The position numbers and the translations under genes are program-made. Positions 1 through 7,043 of a stretch of 11,489 bases of DNA are shown here, in pieces. The stretch is taken from positions 1 through 11,489 of the forward strand of contig JALXEI010000310.1 in assembly GCA_027069645.1 (NCBI GenBank). The letters are read 5' to 3'. The notes under the pieces are model-generated. The model was given only the letters and a program-made list of their open reading frames with translations, was not told the origin of the DNA and made no database searches. The number at the start of each line of letters is the position of its first letter. Within the stretch, counting starts at the first letter, position 1. Source of the stretch: Hyphomicrobiales bacterium. Lineage in GTDB: Bacteria > Pseudomonadota > Alphaproteobacteria > Rhizobiales > JAKIUO01.

Positions 1-2
1 GT

Positions 3-719
3 GATGCGCGCGCGAGTCTTGGGGGCGTGCTGGCCGCTCTTGCGGCCATGTGGAGCAGCCGCCGTCTTCCCCGGGACCGGAAAAGTGGCGACTTCGCGCT
101 GCTGATCACGCTGGCGCTGCTGACAGGGGCGGGCAGTCTGGCCTTTCATCTGTTCGCCAGCCAGTGGAGCGAGTTGCTGCACATGTTGCCGCTGCTGCTG
201 TTCATGACCGTGTTTCTGGCTATCGCTCTCAATCGTTTTGTTGCGCTGCCGCCGGGCTGGACCGTTTTAACGGTAATTGTCTATCTGATTGTCAGCGTGG
301 CCCTTTTGACCATGACCTGCGGGGTGATTGATCGTCCCTTGCAACCGGCCTGGTCGCTGGCAGATGCCGGCGAGGCAGGCGCAACCTCCTGCCTGAACGG
401 CACGCTTGGATATGTTCCGACGCTGGCTGTTTTGCTGGCCCTCGGGCTGGTGCTGCGCCGTCAGGGTCACGCGGCCGCGTCATCCATGTTGTTGTCATCG
501 ATCCTTTTTTTGACCGCGCTGGTCTCTCATGCGCTTGATTCCCTGCTTTGCCGGGAGGTCACGATATATGGCCACGCCATTGGCACCCATTTTGTCTGGC
601 ATGGCCTCATCGGGCTGATTCTGTTTATACTGATGCGCGCGGCAATGCTCCATCAGACCCGCTTGCCCGTACAGGAAATCATTCCTCCTGCTCCCGATCG
701 TTCACGCAAAAAGGTCTGA
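3..719 (+). CDS. Ceramidase-family (CREST superfamily) integral membrane hydrolase, 5' end outside window
   Basis: The reading frame is open from base 3 to the stop at 717-719, so the gene is cut at its 5' end. The GTG at 27 is only an internal candidate start. Residue numbers here count from that GTG. The protein is mostly hydrophobic, with about six membrane segments. It matches the pattern of bacterial alkaline-ceramidase homologues: a GxGSLAFH segment (Ser37, His41), a Trp-then-MLPLLLF helix (about 47-60), an NGTLGYVP segment (about 124-131), and GTHFVWH near the C-terminus (His188, His192). In characterised alkaline ceramidases the Ser, the first His and the HxxxH pair form a zinc-dependent amidase site in the membrane. 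The Asp that normally lies 11 residues after the first His is replaced here by His52. The tail after about residue 205 is polar and basic. Substrate is unknown: ceramide-like lipids or another amide are possible. The next gene is 131 nt away. Confidence 0.75.
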   Translation, partial: DARASLGGVLAALAAMWSSRRLPRDRKSGDFALLITLALLTGAGSLAFHLFASQWSELLHMLPLLLFMTVFLAIALNRFVALPPGWTVLTVIVYLIVSVALLTMTCGVIDRPLQPAWSLADAGEAGATSCLNGTLGYVPTLAVLLALGLVLRRQGHAAASSMLLSSILFLTALVSHALDSLLCREVTIYGHAIGTHFVWHGLIGLILFILMRAAMLHQTRLPVQEIIPPAPDRSRKKV

Positions 720-766
720 CAACTCCCCTGTACCAGGACGTAAACTGATAAACAGGGTCGAAATGG

Positions 767-786
767 CAGGAGCAGATTTTCTCCTG
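767..786 (+). terminator. Possible weak terminator or stem-loop after the ceramidase-like gene
   Basis: CAGGAG at 767-772 pairs with CTCCTG at 781-786 around an 8-nt loop (CAGATTTT). Two G-U pairs could extend the stem outward. Only three T's follow, so this is a poor intrinsic terminator. The stem lies between the ceramidase-like gene and cbbY, where termination would be expected. The rest of 720-850 shows no convincing promoter. Confidence 0.25.
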
Positions 787-850
787 TTTCCTCCCGGCAT
801 TGATGCTATAGCTGTGGATCGTGAGAAAAACGGGACAGGGACGAACAGAT

Positions 851-1633
851 ATGGCACTTGAGGCACTGATATTTGATTGTGACGGGACACTGGCGGAAAC
901 AGAAGAGGCGCATCGTGAGGCGTTCAACAGGGTGTTTGCCGAAAATGATCTGGACTGGCACTGGAGCGTGCAGACCTATGGCGAATTGCTGAAAATCACC
1001 GGCGGCAAGGAGCGTATGCGCCATTATGTGCGCCACTACAATCCCTCGAAAGGTCAGTATTATATCGAAAATGATCATCTCATTCCTGAAATTCATGTTC
1101 GCAAAACGGCCATCTATATGGATCTTGTACGTACCGGTGAAGTGCCGCTGCGCCCCGGTGTCGAGAGGCTGATCCGGGAGGCAAAAGCCGAGGGTATGCG
1201 CCTGGCAATTGCCACAACAACCAATATCGAACCGCTGACAGCGCTGTTTGAGGGAACGCTGGGCAAGGAGGCACTGGGTTGGTTTGAGTCTGTCGCCGCC
1301 GGTGATATGGTTGCGACAAAGAAACCGGCGCCCGATGTCTATGAAAGGGTACTATCGGAACTAAAACTTGAGGGGCCGCAATGTCTGGCCTTTGAAGATA
1401 CCACCAATGGCATTCTGTCGGCCCGTGCCGCGCATATTCCCGTGCTGGTGACCGTCAGCGAATACAGCGCCGGTCAGGATTTTTCCGGTGCGCTTGCCGT
1501 GCTTGATAATCTGGGGGAACCGGAGCTGCCGTTTCGTGTGATTTCCGCTCCCGTCGGGGATGGGGCCGATCAGGCCGGATATGTTGATCTGGCGCTGGTA
1601 CAGCAATGGCACGGGTTGCACGCAACCGGCTGA
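851..1633 (+). CDS. cbbY: CbbY-like HAD-superfamily sugar-phosphate phosphatase
   Basis: The product is a 260-residue cytosolic HAD phosphatase of subfamily IA. All four HAD motifs are visible: FDCDGT (nucleophile Asp9, acid/base Asp11), the motif II Thr in IATTTN (about 122), the Lys of the KKPAPD segment (158), and FEDT (Glu182, Asp183). The cap domain has the LDWHW (about 34-38) and TGGKERM (about 50-56) segments typical of CbbY. The Rhodobacter sphaeroides member dephosphorylates xylulose-1,5-bisphosphate, a RubisCO inhibitor, but CbbY-like proteins also occur in organisms without RubisCO. No Calvin-cycle gene is present here, so the physiological substrate is uncertain. I chose ATG 851 because the protein then begins directly at the first beta strand. 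GTG 821 in the same frame would add ten polar residues. AGGG at 837-840 is a modest ribosome-binding site. The stop codon overlaps the ribosome-binding site of the next gene, so the two are probably cotranscribed. Confidence 0.85.
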   Translation: MALEALIFDCDGTLAETEEAHREAFNRVFAENDLDWHWSVQTYGELLKITGGKERMRHYVRHYNPSKGQYYIENDHLIPEIHVRKTAIYMDLVRTGEVPLRPGVERLIREAKAEGMRLAIATTTNIEPLTALFEGTLGKEALGWFESVAAGDMVATKKPAPDVYERVLSELKLEGPQCLAFEDTTNGILSARAAHIPVLVTVSEYSAGQDFSGALAVLDNLGEPELPFRVISAPVGDGADQAGYVDLALVQQWHGLHATG

Positions 1634-1636
1634 GGA
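1632..1636 (+). promoter_or_regulatory. Ribosome binding site of the HupE-like gene
   Basis: GAGGA lies 11 nt before ATG 1648 and overlaps the TGA of cbbY at 1631-1633. It supports ATG 1648 over the upstream in-frame ATG 1606. The overlap would let ribosomes finishing cbbY reload on the next gene. Confidence 0.5.
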
Positions 1637-1647
1637 TCCGAAATTAC

Positions 1648-2799
1648 ATGAACTTTCGCCATTTTGTACTGCTGGTTGCCTTTCTTGCCCTGTCCTTCGG
1701 GAGGGTGCAGGCCGATGTTGTCAAACCGGCGCTGATCGAGGTGACGGCCGATGTTACCGGCAAGGTGCGTGTCGAGGTGCGTGCCAGTATCGAGGCGCTG
1801 CTGACCGGGATCAACGGGCGCTATAAAAACACCAAAGAAGCCCCGACCTCTGCGCAATATGATGTATTGCGCAAACTTGATGGCGGTCAGTTGCGGCAAA
1901 AATTCAAACCCTTTGAGGGCGAATTTCTGCGCTCCATTGCGCTTTTTGCCGATGGTCGCAAGGTGCCGCTGCGCATCACAAGGGTGAAAATCGGACCGGC
2001 GGGCTATACAAAGGTGCCGCGCATCAGCCTGATTGTGCTGCAAGGTCCCCTCGACAGGGGGGTGGAGAGCCTGCGTTTCTATTATCCCATCCGTTTTGCA
2101 GACTATGCTGTGCGTGTGCGCCAGGTGGACAGGAAGGCGGGCAAATATCACTGGGCGGAATGGCAATGGGTTCGCGATGACAGCGGCAGCCATGAATTTT
2201 CCCTGAAAGATCTGTTTACACGTCGCCCGCTTTATCAGACCATCTTGTCCTATATGAAGATCGGCTATGTGCATATATTGCCAAAGGGGGCCGATCATAT
2301 CCTGTTTATTCTTGGCCTGTTTCTGTTCTCCGCGAGGTGGCGACCGCTGGTCTCGCAGGTGACCATGTTCACCCTCGCCCATACGCTGACGCTGGGACTG
2401 ACGGCCGCCGGTTATATTGATTTGCCCGAACGGGTGGTGCAGCCGCTGATCGCTCTTTCGATTGCCTATGCCGGTTTCGAGAATATCCGCAACAAAAGCG
2501 GGATCATTGGCCGCGACCGGCTGTTTATGGTGTTCGCCTTTGGTCTGTTGCACGGCATGGGATTTGCCCGCATGCTGGCGGATTTCGGCATGCCTGCGGA
2601 TGCGTTCTTTACGGCTCTGATCAGTTTCAATCTGGGCGTCGAACTGGGGCAGTTAAGCATTCTTGTCGCCGCCTTTGCCCTTGTTGGCTACTGGTTCGGG
2701 GAACAGCCTTTTTATCGTTCATGGATCATTGTTCCAGGGTCCGCGATAATAACGGCGATATCTCTCTACTGGTTTGTGCAGCGACTGGAATTGATATAG
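1648..2799 (+). CDS. HupE/UreJ-family membrane protein with periplasmic N-terminal domain
   Basis: The product has 383 residues. An N-terminal signal peptide (about 1-22, ending VQA) is followed by a polar, probably beta-rich periplasmic domain (about 23-195), then six or seven membrane helices (about 203-378). The membrane part has the conserved signature of the HupE/UreJ_2 family: GYVHILPKGADH (His209, Asp216, His217), FTLAHTLTLG (His245), GLLHGMGFA (His302) and FNLGVELGQ (Asn328, Glu332). The His, Asp and Glu residues inside membrane helices are typical of metal-handling permeases. HupE and UreJ relatives are linked to nickel uptake for hydrogenase or urease. Many two-domain members of this type, like this one, sit away from nickel enzymes and remain uncharacterised, so metal transport here is inference. 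Starting at ATG 1648 gives a clean signal peptide and a usable ribosome-binding site. ATG 1606 would overlap cbbY and place basic residues before the signal. Confidence 0.8.
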   Translation: MNFRHFVLLVAFLALSFGRVQADVVKPALIEVTADVTGKVRVEVRASIEALLTGINGRYKNTKEAPTSAQYDVLRKLDGGQLRQKFKPFEGEFLRSIALFADGRKVPLRITRVKIGPAGYTKVPRISLIVLQGPLDRGVESLRFYYPIRFADYAVRVRQVDRKAGKYHWAEWQWVRDDSGSHEFSLKDLFTRRPLYQTILSYMKIGYVHILPKGADHILFILGLFLFSARWRPLVSQVTMFTLAHTLTLGLTAAGYIDLPERVVQPLIALSIAYAGFENIRNKSGIIGRDRLFMVFAFGLLHGMGFARMLADFGMPADAFFTALISFNLGVELGQLSILVAAFALVGYWFGEQPFYRSWIIVPGSAIITAISLYWFVQRLELI

Positions 2800-2873
2800 C
2801 GCGATTGTGATATAAAAACGGTGTACGCTTGTGCTTATTCGATGTAAAACAGGCGAACAGCAAAGAAACAACA

Positions 2874-2924
2874 ATGACAAACGGACCGTCAGGTCCGGTG
2901 CAAAACGGGAAGAAACGGGAATAG
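2874..2924 (+). other. Possible 16-codon leader ORF just upstream of ccdA
   Basis: ATG 2874 opens a frame of 16 sense codons (MTNGPSGPVQNGKKRE) that ends at TAG 2922-2924, four bases before the ccdA start. No strong Shine-Dalgarno precedes it. It contains the stem-loop at 2882-2897. It may be chance, since the upstream 129-nt gap is short and any ATG could open such a frame. Confidence 0.2.
2882..2897 (+). other. GC-rich stem-loop in the ccdA leader
   Basis: CGGACC at 2882-2887 pairs perfectly with GGTCCG at 2892-2897 around the tetraloop GTCA, 31 nt before the ccdA start. No T-run follows, so it is not a standard terminator. Just downstream AAACGGGAA occurs twice with a 10-nt period (2903-2911 and 2913-2921); the second copy may contribute to ribosome binding. 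Confidence 0.4.
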
Positions 2925-2928
2925 CAGC

Positions 2929-3684
2929 ATGTTTGATATCACCATCTGGGGAGCGCTGATTGCGGGCCTTATCAGTTTTCTGTCGCCATGTGTCCTGCCG
3001 CTGGTGCCCGCCTATCTGGGCTTTCTGGGCGGCACGACCATTGATCAGTTGACCGAAGATGGCGGCGAGATTGACAGTGGCGCCAAACGCCGCGTCATCC
3101 TGGCGGCGCTGTTTTTTGTCCTTGGCCTGACGGCAGTCTTCGTAACACTTGGCGCTGCGGCTTCCTTTATTGGTGGTCTGCTGGCCGTTTACAAAAATGA
3201 ACTGGGCATGATCGCCGGGGTGCTGATCATTATTTTCGGTCTGCATTTTATTGGCATCGTAAAAATACCGCTGCTCTATCGCTCGGCGCGCATGGATGTG
3301 CAGATGGAAAGCGCCAGTTTTATCGGCGCCTTTTTGATGGGCATGGCCTTTGCCTTTGGCTGGACGCCCTGTGTCGGGCCGGTTCTGGCCCCCATTCTGA
3401 CACTGGCTGGCAATAGTGAAACTGTTTCGCAGGGGGTCGGTCTGCTGTTTATCTATTCAATGGGGCTGGGGATTCCCTTTGTTCTTGCTGCCGTTCTGGT
3501 GACGCCGTTCATGGGGTTCATGGCGAAGTTTCGCAAACATCTGATGACCGTTGAAAAGATCATGGGGCTGTTGCTGGTCATTACCGGTGTGCTGTTCATT
3601 TCCGGATCGTTCGGTTATTTCGGCATTAATTCCATTGGTGTCTGGATCCTCGACATGTTCCCGTGGCTGGCAACGCTTGGCTGA
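2929..3684 (+). CDS. ccdA: Cytochrome c biogenesis / thiol-disulfide interchange protein CcdA
   Basis: The product is a 251-residue polytopic inner-membrane protein with about six transmembrane helices, the usual size of CcdA. CcdA moves reducing equivalents from cytoplasmic thioredoxin across the membrane to periplasmic thioredoxin-like proteins, keeping apocytochrome c or other thiols reduced. The redox pair is visible: Cys21 in LSPCVLPLVPAYLGFLGG and Cys148 in GWTPCVGPVLAP, the two internally repeated Pro-Cys motifs of the family. ATG 2929 places the first helix directly at the N-terminus, as in other members. The likely ribosome-binding site is the AACGGGA at 2914-2920. No thioredoxin-like partner (CcmG/ResA/TlpA) is encoded nearby. 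thiD follows after 27 nt on the same strand and is probably in the same transcript. Confidence 0.93.
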   Translation: MFDITIWGALIAGLISFLSPCVLPLVPAYLGFLGGTTIDQLTEDGGEIDSGAKRRVILAALFFVLGLTAVFVTLGAAASFIGGLLAVYKNELGMIAGVLIIIFGLHFIGIVKIPLLYRSARMDVQMESASFIGAFLMGMAFAFGWTPCVGPVLAPILTLAGNSETVSQGVGLLFIYSMGLGIPFVLAAVLVTPFMGFMAKFRKHLMTVEKIMGLLLVITGVLFISGSFGYFGINSIGVWILDMFPWLATLG

Positions 3685-3711
3685 TCGGTCAATGACGGGT
3701 AAACTCTCCGA

Positions 3712-4545
3712 ATGAGCAGACCGCTGGCCCTTGCCATTGCCGGATCCGACCCGACAGGGGGGGCCGGTTTTCAGGCCGATCTGAAAACATTTGCCGCCCT
3801 CGGCATAAACGGGGCGAGCGTTGCGACTGTGCTGACCGCGCAGACAGATCGTCATTTCGAGATCTTTCCGGTCCCGGCAGATTTTGTCGCGGCCCAGTTA
3901 CAGGCGGTCTTCGAGACGTTTCGGGTTGATGCCATCAAGATCGGCATGCTCGGCAATGCCGCCATCATCAGAGCTGTCATCGGCGCTCTTGATCGTTACA
4001 ATCGTGACAGAGCCATTCCGGTCATCCTCGACCCGGTCCTGCGGGCCAGCAACGGGGGAAGGGGGCTTGATGATGACGGGCTGGCTGTTTTGCGTCAGGG
4101 GCTGCTGCCCCTTTGCACTCTCGTCAAACCCAATATTGCCGAAGCGGCTCTCCTTCTGGAAGATGTACAGGCGAAAGATCCGGCGCAAATGTGCGAACAG
4201 GCTGCAAGGCTTGAAGCTGAATTTAATTGCGCCGTTCTGTTGTCAGGCGGGCATCTTCCCGGTAGTGATGCCGTGGATATCCTGTGCAAGGGGCAGAAAA
4301 TCAGCCGGTTCAAACTGAAAAAGCTTGAAATTACTGACCGGCACGGTACCGGATGCGCCCTGACATCGGCCATTGCGGCCGGTCTGGCGCAAGGTTTTTC
4401 GCTGACAGAGGCCACAGAGCGGGGCAAGGCCTGGCTGGCTGCGCTGCTGCAACAGCCACCGCTTGACGATAAGGGGGCAACGGGCCGATATATGGACCAT
4501 CTGGCCCCGGGAATCGACAGGCAAGTGGATTTGCAGGGAAAATAA
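3712..4545 (+). CDS. thiD: Hydroxymethylpyrimidine/phosphomethylpyrimidine kinase ThiD
   Basis: The product is a 277-residue cytosolic kinase of the ribokinase fold. ThiD phosphorylates HMP and HMP-phosphate to HMP-diphosphate, the pyrimidine half of thiamine. The substrate-binding N-terminus AIAGSDPTGGAGFQADLKTF (about 9-27) is intact, as is the TAQ segment (42-44) that contacts the pyrimidine. The VKPN segment (about 138-141) and the anion-hole/catalytic HGTGC (211-215, with Cys215) near the C-terminus are also present. The usual Ser-Gly of GSDSGGGAG is Pro-Thr here, a common variation. Length is typical of a stand-alone ThiD with no ThiE fusion. ATG 3712 is in the right place for the first strand but lacks a clear Shine-Dalgarno. 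A seven-codon frame from ATG 3692 ends in an ATGA overlap with this start. No TPP riboswitch is recognisable upstream. It lies 27 nt after ccdA, probably cotranscribed without a functional link. Confidence 0.93.
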   Translation: MSRPLALAIAGSDPTGGAGFQADLKTFAALGINGASVATVLTAQTDRHFEIFPVPADFVAAQLQAVFETFRVDAIKIGMLGNAAIIRAVIGALDRYNRDRAIPVILDPVLRASNGGRGLDDDGLAVLRQGLLPLCTLVKPNIAEAALLLEDVQAKDPAQMCEQAARLEAEFNCAVLLSGGHLPGSDAVDILCKGQKISRFKLKKLEITDRHGTGCALTSAIAAGLAQGFSLTEATERGKAWLAALLQQPPLDDKGATGRYMDHLAPGIDRQVDLQGK

Positions 4546-4572
4546 CCAGGGCAGGTGGTATGATCCTTGCGT

Positions 4573-4597
4573 AACAGGCGGGGATCGGTCCTGTTTT
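4573..4597 (+). terminator. Possible intrinsic terminator or attenuator after thiD
   Basis: AACAGG at 4573-4578 pairs with CCTGTT at 4590-4595 around an 11-nt loop, and the 3' arm runs into a four-T stretch (4594-4597). An alternative pairing, GATCC 4562-4566 with GGATC 4582-4586, would exclude it. The stem is short, so efficiency is doubtful. Confidence 0.35.
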
Positions 4598-4621
4598 GCA
4601 TACTGCTATTTTGACCCGTGT

Positions 4622-4636
4622 CCGGTTGCAAACCGG
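4622..4636 (+). other. Stem-loop in the leader of the RND exporter gene
   Basis: CCGGTT at 4622-4627 pairs perfectly with AACCGG at 4631-4636 around a GCA triloop, 31 nt before the chosen start codon. An overlapping alternative pairs GACCCG 4613-4618 with CGGGTC 4634-4639. No T-run follows. Its presence argues that this stretch is untranslated leader, not part of the coding region. Confidence 0.4.
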
Positions 4637-4656
4637 GTCGGCCGGTCCTGAACTTC

Positions 4657-4661
4657 TGGAG
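4657..4661 (+). promoter_or_regulatory. Ribosome binding site of the RND exporter gene
   Basis: TGGAG ends 6 nt before ATG 4668, a good spacing, and directly abuts ATG 4662. It therefore decides the start in favour of 4668. The longer frame back to TTG 4596 would add polar residues and run through the leader stem-loops. Confidence 0.55.
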
Positions 4662-4667
4662 ATGTCC

Positions 4668-7043
4668 ATGCGATCCCTTGGCTTCGGATTGGAAAGGGCG
4701 GGGCTGCCGTCCCTGCATCATCCGAAAATATCTATAGCGATAATTTTGCTGATCTCGCTTGTCGCCGGGCTGGGGATGCTGAACCTCAAGCCTTCGGGTA
4801 ATCTTGGCGAGCTGTTTCGTTCCGGTTCAACGGAATACAGGAATTACCGGAAACTGAACGAACTGTTCCCGACCACCGAATATGATGTCATGGTGGTTTT
4901 GCGGGGCCGGAAACTGCTCACGCCGAAAACGCTTGATGACATGCGCAATATCGGGCTGGAGCTGGCGTTTGCGGAAGGCGTCGAGGGGGTTGTCTCGATG
5001 TTTACCATGCGTGACAAACCGGATGCGTCCGGTTACGCGCCGCCGCTCTTTCCGGCCGATCTTCCCGACGGGAAAGCTTTGGAAAAGCTGGTTCAAAAGG
5101 TGCTCAATCACCCTCAAATCAGGAACAGATTTCTGTCTGCTCCGGACAGGGACGGGGATCAGATTGCCCTGCTTGTGGTCTCCCTGAAAAAAGGGAGCAC
5201 GGATACAGGTGTTCTCGAACCGATCATAAACGGCCTGCGTGAGGTGATTGACGAGCAGATCGAGGGAACGGGGCTGGAATATCTGATGACCGGCTCGCCG
5301 GTGATGCAACTGGCCGTTCGTCAAAGCATCAAACATGATCGCATTACTTTTAATGTCGTCGGCTTTATACTTGGCGTGCTCATCTCGCTGTTTTTCTTCC
5401 GGCGTCCGACACTGGTCTTTATCAGTTCCATCTGTCCGGCTTTTGCGGTTTTGTGGATCATGGGAATTCTGGGCTGGATCGGTCAGCCCATCAACACCTT
5501 CATCAATGTTTTACCGCCGCTGATCATGGTGATTACGCTTTCCGATTCCATGCATATGGTGTTTTCGATCCTGAAAGGGATACGCGCGGGGGAGAAAAAG
5601 GCGGCGGCTGTCGAACGAGCCGTTTTACAGGTGGGGCCGGCCTGTGTGCTGACCTCCCTGACCACAACGATCGCCCTGTTGTCGATGGCGCTGACCGACA
5701 GTGCGGATATCAGGGCCTTTGCCCTCGCCGCGGCCGGTGGAACATTTCTGGCATTTTTCGTGGTCATTACCCTGGTCCCGACCCTTTCCATGTTGCTGAT
5801 CCGGGACGAAAAGGTTTTTCAGGAAGATGGCAAGGCGGCCTTCAATCCGATCCGCTGGCTGGAAGAGTTTTGCCTGAAACTGGCGGATTTTGTTTTGCCG
5901 AAATGGCGTTTGCTGGCTGTTTTCGGGGTCGGCATCGGTTTGTTTTTCAGCTTTTTTCACAGCCAGCTTGAGGCGCGCTACAGGCTTTCGGACCAGGTTC
6001 CCGACGCCGATACGACCCTTCAGGCGATCAATCTGATCGATTCCAGGCTGTCTGGCGCGCAAACCATCAATATCATGGTGAAGTGGCCCTCAAACCTTGA
6101 TTTTACTTCTCCAAAGGTTGTCGAGGCGATTGCCGAAGCGCATCGCGCCCTGGAAACGCGTCCGGAAATTCGCAATGTGACATCACTGGAAACCATCCGT
6201 ACCTATCTGAAACAGGATTTCAATCGCAATGATCGCGAATATTACCGGGATTATGTGAAAAAACTCCCCGACAATCTGCGCCTGCGTTATCTCAACAGCA
6301 AGGCGCATACGGCTCTGGTGTCCGGGCAGATCAGAAATCTGGAAGCTGCGCAGGTGAAGCCGGTATTGCAGAACATCGAGCCCATATTGAAAAATCTGCA
6401 TGATGAGTATCCCGGCATCTCGTTTACACCGGCCGGTCTTGCGGTTGTGTCGGCTCTGCAAAGCACCAGCATGATCAATCAGCTCAATCTCGGGCTGCTG
6501 GCCGCCATTGTCATTGTGATTATTTTGCTGGGTGTGGCTTTTCGCTCTGTGGATGCGGCACTATTGAGCATTGTTCCCAATCTTTTCCCTATTGTAACGG
6601 TCGGTACCTGGCTCTATCTCACAGGAGAAGGGCTGCAATTTGCCAGCGTCATGGGGTTGACCGTGGCGTTTGGACTGGCGGTTGATGATACCATTCATTT
6701 TCTCAATCGCTACGAACTGGAGCAGAAAAAACCCGGCAGGGCCAGTGACTATGTCCGCGACAGTATCGTGCATATTGGTCCGGTTCTGATTTCGACAACG
6801 CTTGTGCTGCTTTGCGGCATGTCGGTTACCAGTCTCAGCGATCTGCCGGTTACGAGGCTGTTTGGAGAATTGAGCATGGCGACTCTTGCCGCGGCGCTCG
6901 CCGCCGATTTGCTGATCCTTCCGGCCATTATACTGGCCGCGCGAAAATTCAAACCCTTCGGGCATGACTTTGCGCTTGTCGACAAATCTCCAAAGGCGGG
7001 AGACCGTGTCCCCGTGAAGGAAAAAAAGAGGAAAATGACATGA
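4668..7043 (+). CDS. RND-superfamily (MMPL/COG1033-type) exporter
   Basis: The product has 791 residues and the duplicated RND layout. A first helix (about 20-40) is followed by a periplasmic domain (about 41-222) and five helices (about 226-378). A second half then starts with a helix (about 412-432), a second periplasmic domain (about 433-602) and five helices (about 606-758). The proton-relay region of the second half is clear in VAFGLAVDDTIHFLNRYE (Asp673, Asp674). The matching place in the first half has LSDSMHMVF (Asp293). This is the compact type of predicted RND exporter that works without a classical adaptor and porin trio. Relatives move lipids, hopanoids or other hydrophobic molecules, but the substrate cannot be read from sequence. 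The C-terminus is strongly basic (KEKKRKMT). The stop TGA (7041-7043) overlaps the start of the secreted protein downstream in an ATGA, implying translational coupling and a shared function. No adaptor or TolC-like gene is present. Confidence 0.88.
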   Translation: MRSLGFGLERAGLPSLHHPKISIAIILLISLVAGLGMLNLKPSGNLGELFRSGSTEYRNYRKLNELFPTTEYDVMVVLRGRKLLTPKTLDDMRNIGLELAFAEGVEGVVSMFTMRDKPDASGYAPPLFPADLPDGKALEKLVQKVLNHPQIRNRFLSAPDRDGDQIALLVVSLKKGSTDTGVLEPIINGLREVIDEQIEGTGLEYLMTGSPVMQLAVRQSIKHDRITFNVVGFILGVLISLFFFRRPTLVFISSICPAFAVLWIMGILGWIGQPINTFINVLPPLIMVITLSDSMHMVFSILKGIRAGEKKAAAVERAVLQVGPACVLTSLTTTIALLSMALTDSADIRAFALAAAGGTFLAFFVVITLVPTLSMLLIRDEKVFQEDGKAAFNPIRWLEEFCLKLADFVLPKWRLLAVFGVGIGLFFSFFHSQLEARYRLSDQVPDADTTLQAINLIDSRLSGAQTINIMVKWPSNLDFTSPKVVEAIAEAHRALETRPEIRNVTSLETIRTYLKQDFNRNDREYYRDYVKKLPDNLRLRYLNSKAHTALVSGQIRNLEAAQVKPVLQNIEPILKNLHDEYPGISFTPAGLAVVSALQSTSMINQLNLGLLAAIVIVIILLGVAFRSVDAALLSIVPNLFPIVTVGTWLYLTGEGLQFASVMGLTVAFGLAVDDTIHFLNRYELEQKKPGRASDYVRDSIVHIGPVLISTTLVLLCGMSVTSLSDLPVTRLFGELSMATLAAALAADLLILPAIILAARKFKPFGHDFALVDKSPKAGDRVPVKEKKRKMT
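7028..7035 (+). promoter_or_regulatory. Strong ribosome binding site for the secreted protein gene
   Basis: AGAGGAAA lies inside the last codons of the RND gene, with AGAGG ending 7 nt before ATG 7040. It is one of the best Shine-Dalgarno matches in the window. It suggests the secreted partner may be made in excess of the transporter. Confidence 0.65.

Noticed and set aside
821..850. GTG 821 as the start of the CbbY-like gene
   Set aside because: It adds ten polar residues before the first strand of the HAD fold. ATG 851 matches the family N-terminus.
1570..2553. A 327-codon open frame on the minus strand, antisense to the HupE-like gene
   Set aside because: It lies opposite a well-matched family member, has low-complexity Gln/His/Arg-rich composition, and shows no recognisable motif. 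It is a shadow of GC-biased codon use.
2791..2816. TTGATA and TATAAA as a promoter for ccdA
   Set aside because: The boxes are only 14 nt apart, too close for a standard housekeeping promoter, and TTGATA lies inside the end of the HupE-like gene.
3685..3711. TPP riboswitch upstream of thiD
   Set aside because: Only 27 nt separate ccdA and thiD. I saw no conserved TPP-riboswitch (thi-box) core such as CUGAGA there or in the ccdA leader.
4596..4667. N-terminal extension of the RND exporter to TTG 4596
   Set aside because: It would translate through the leader stem-loops and has no ribosome-binding site, whereas ATG 4668 has TGGAG at a good distance.
4095..4721. A 208-codon minus-strand frame across the end of thiD and the RND leader
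   Set aside because: Composition is Ser/Pro/Arg/Cys-rich with no motif, and it is antisense to conserved thiD residues including HGTGC.
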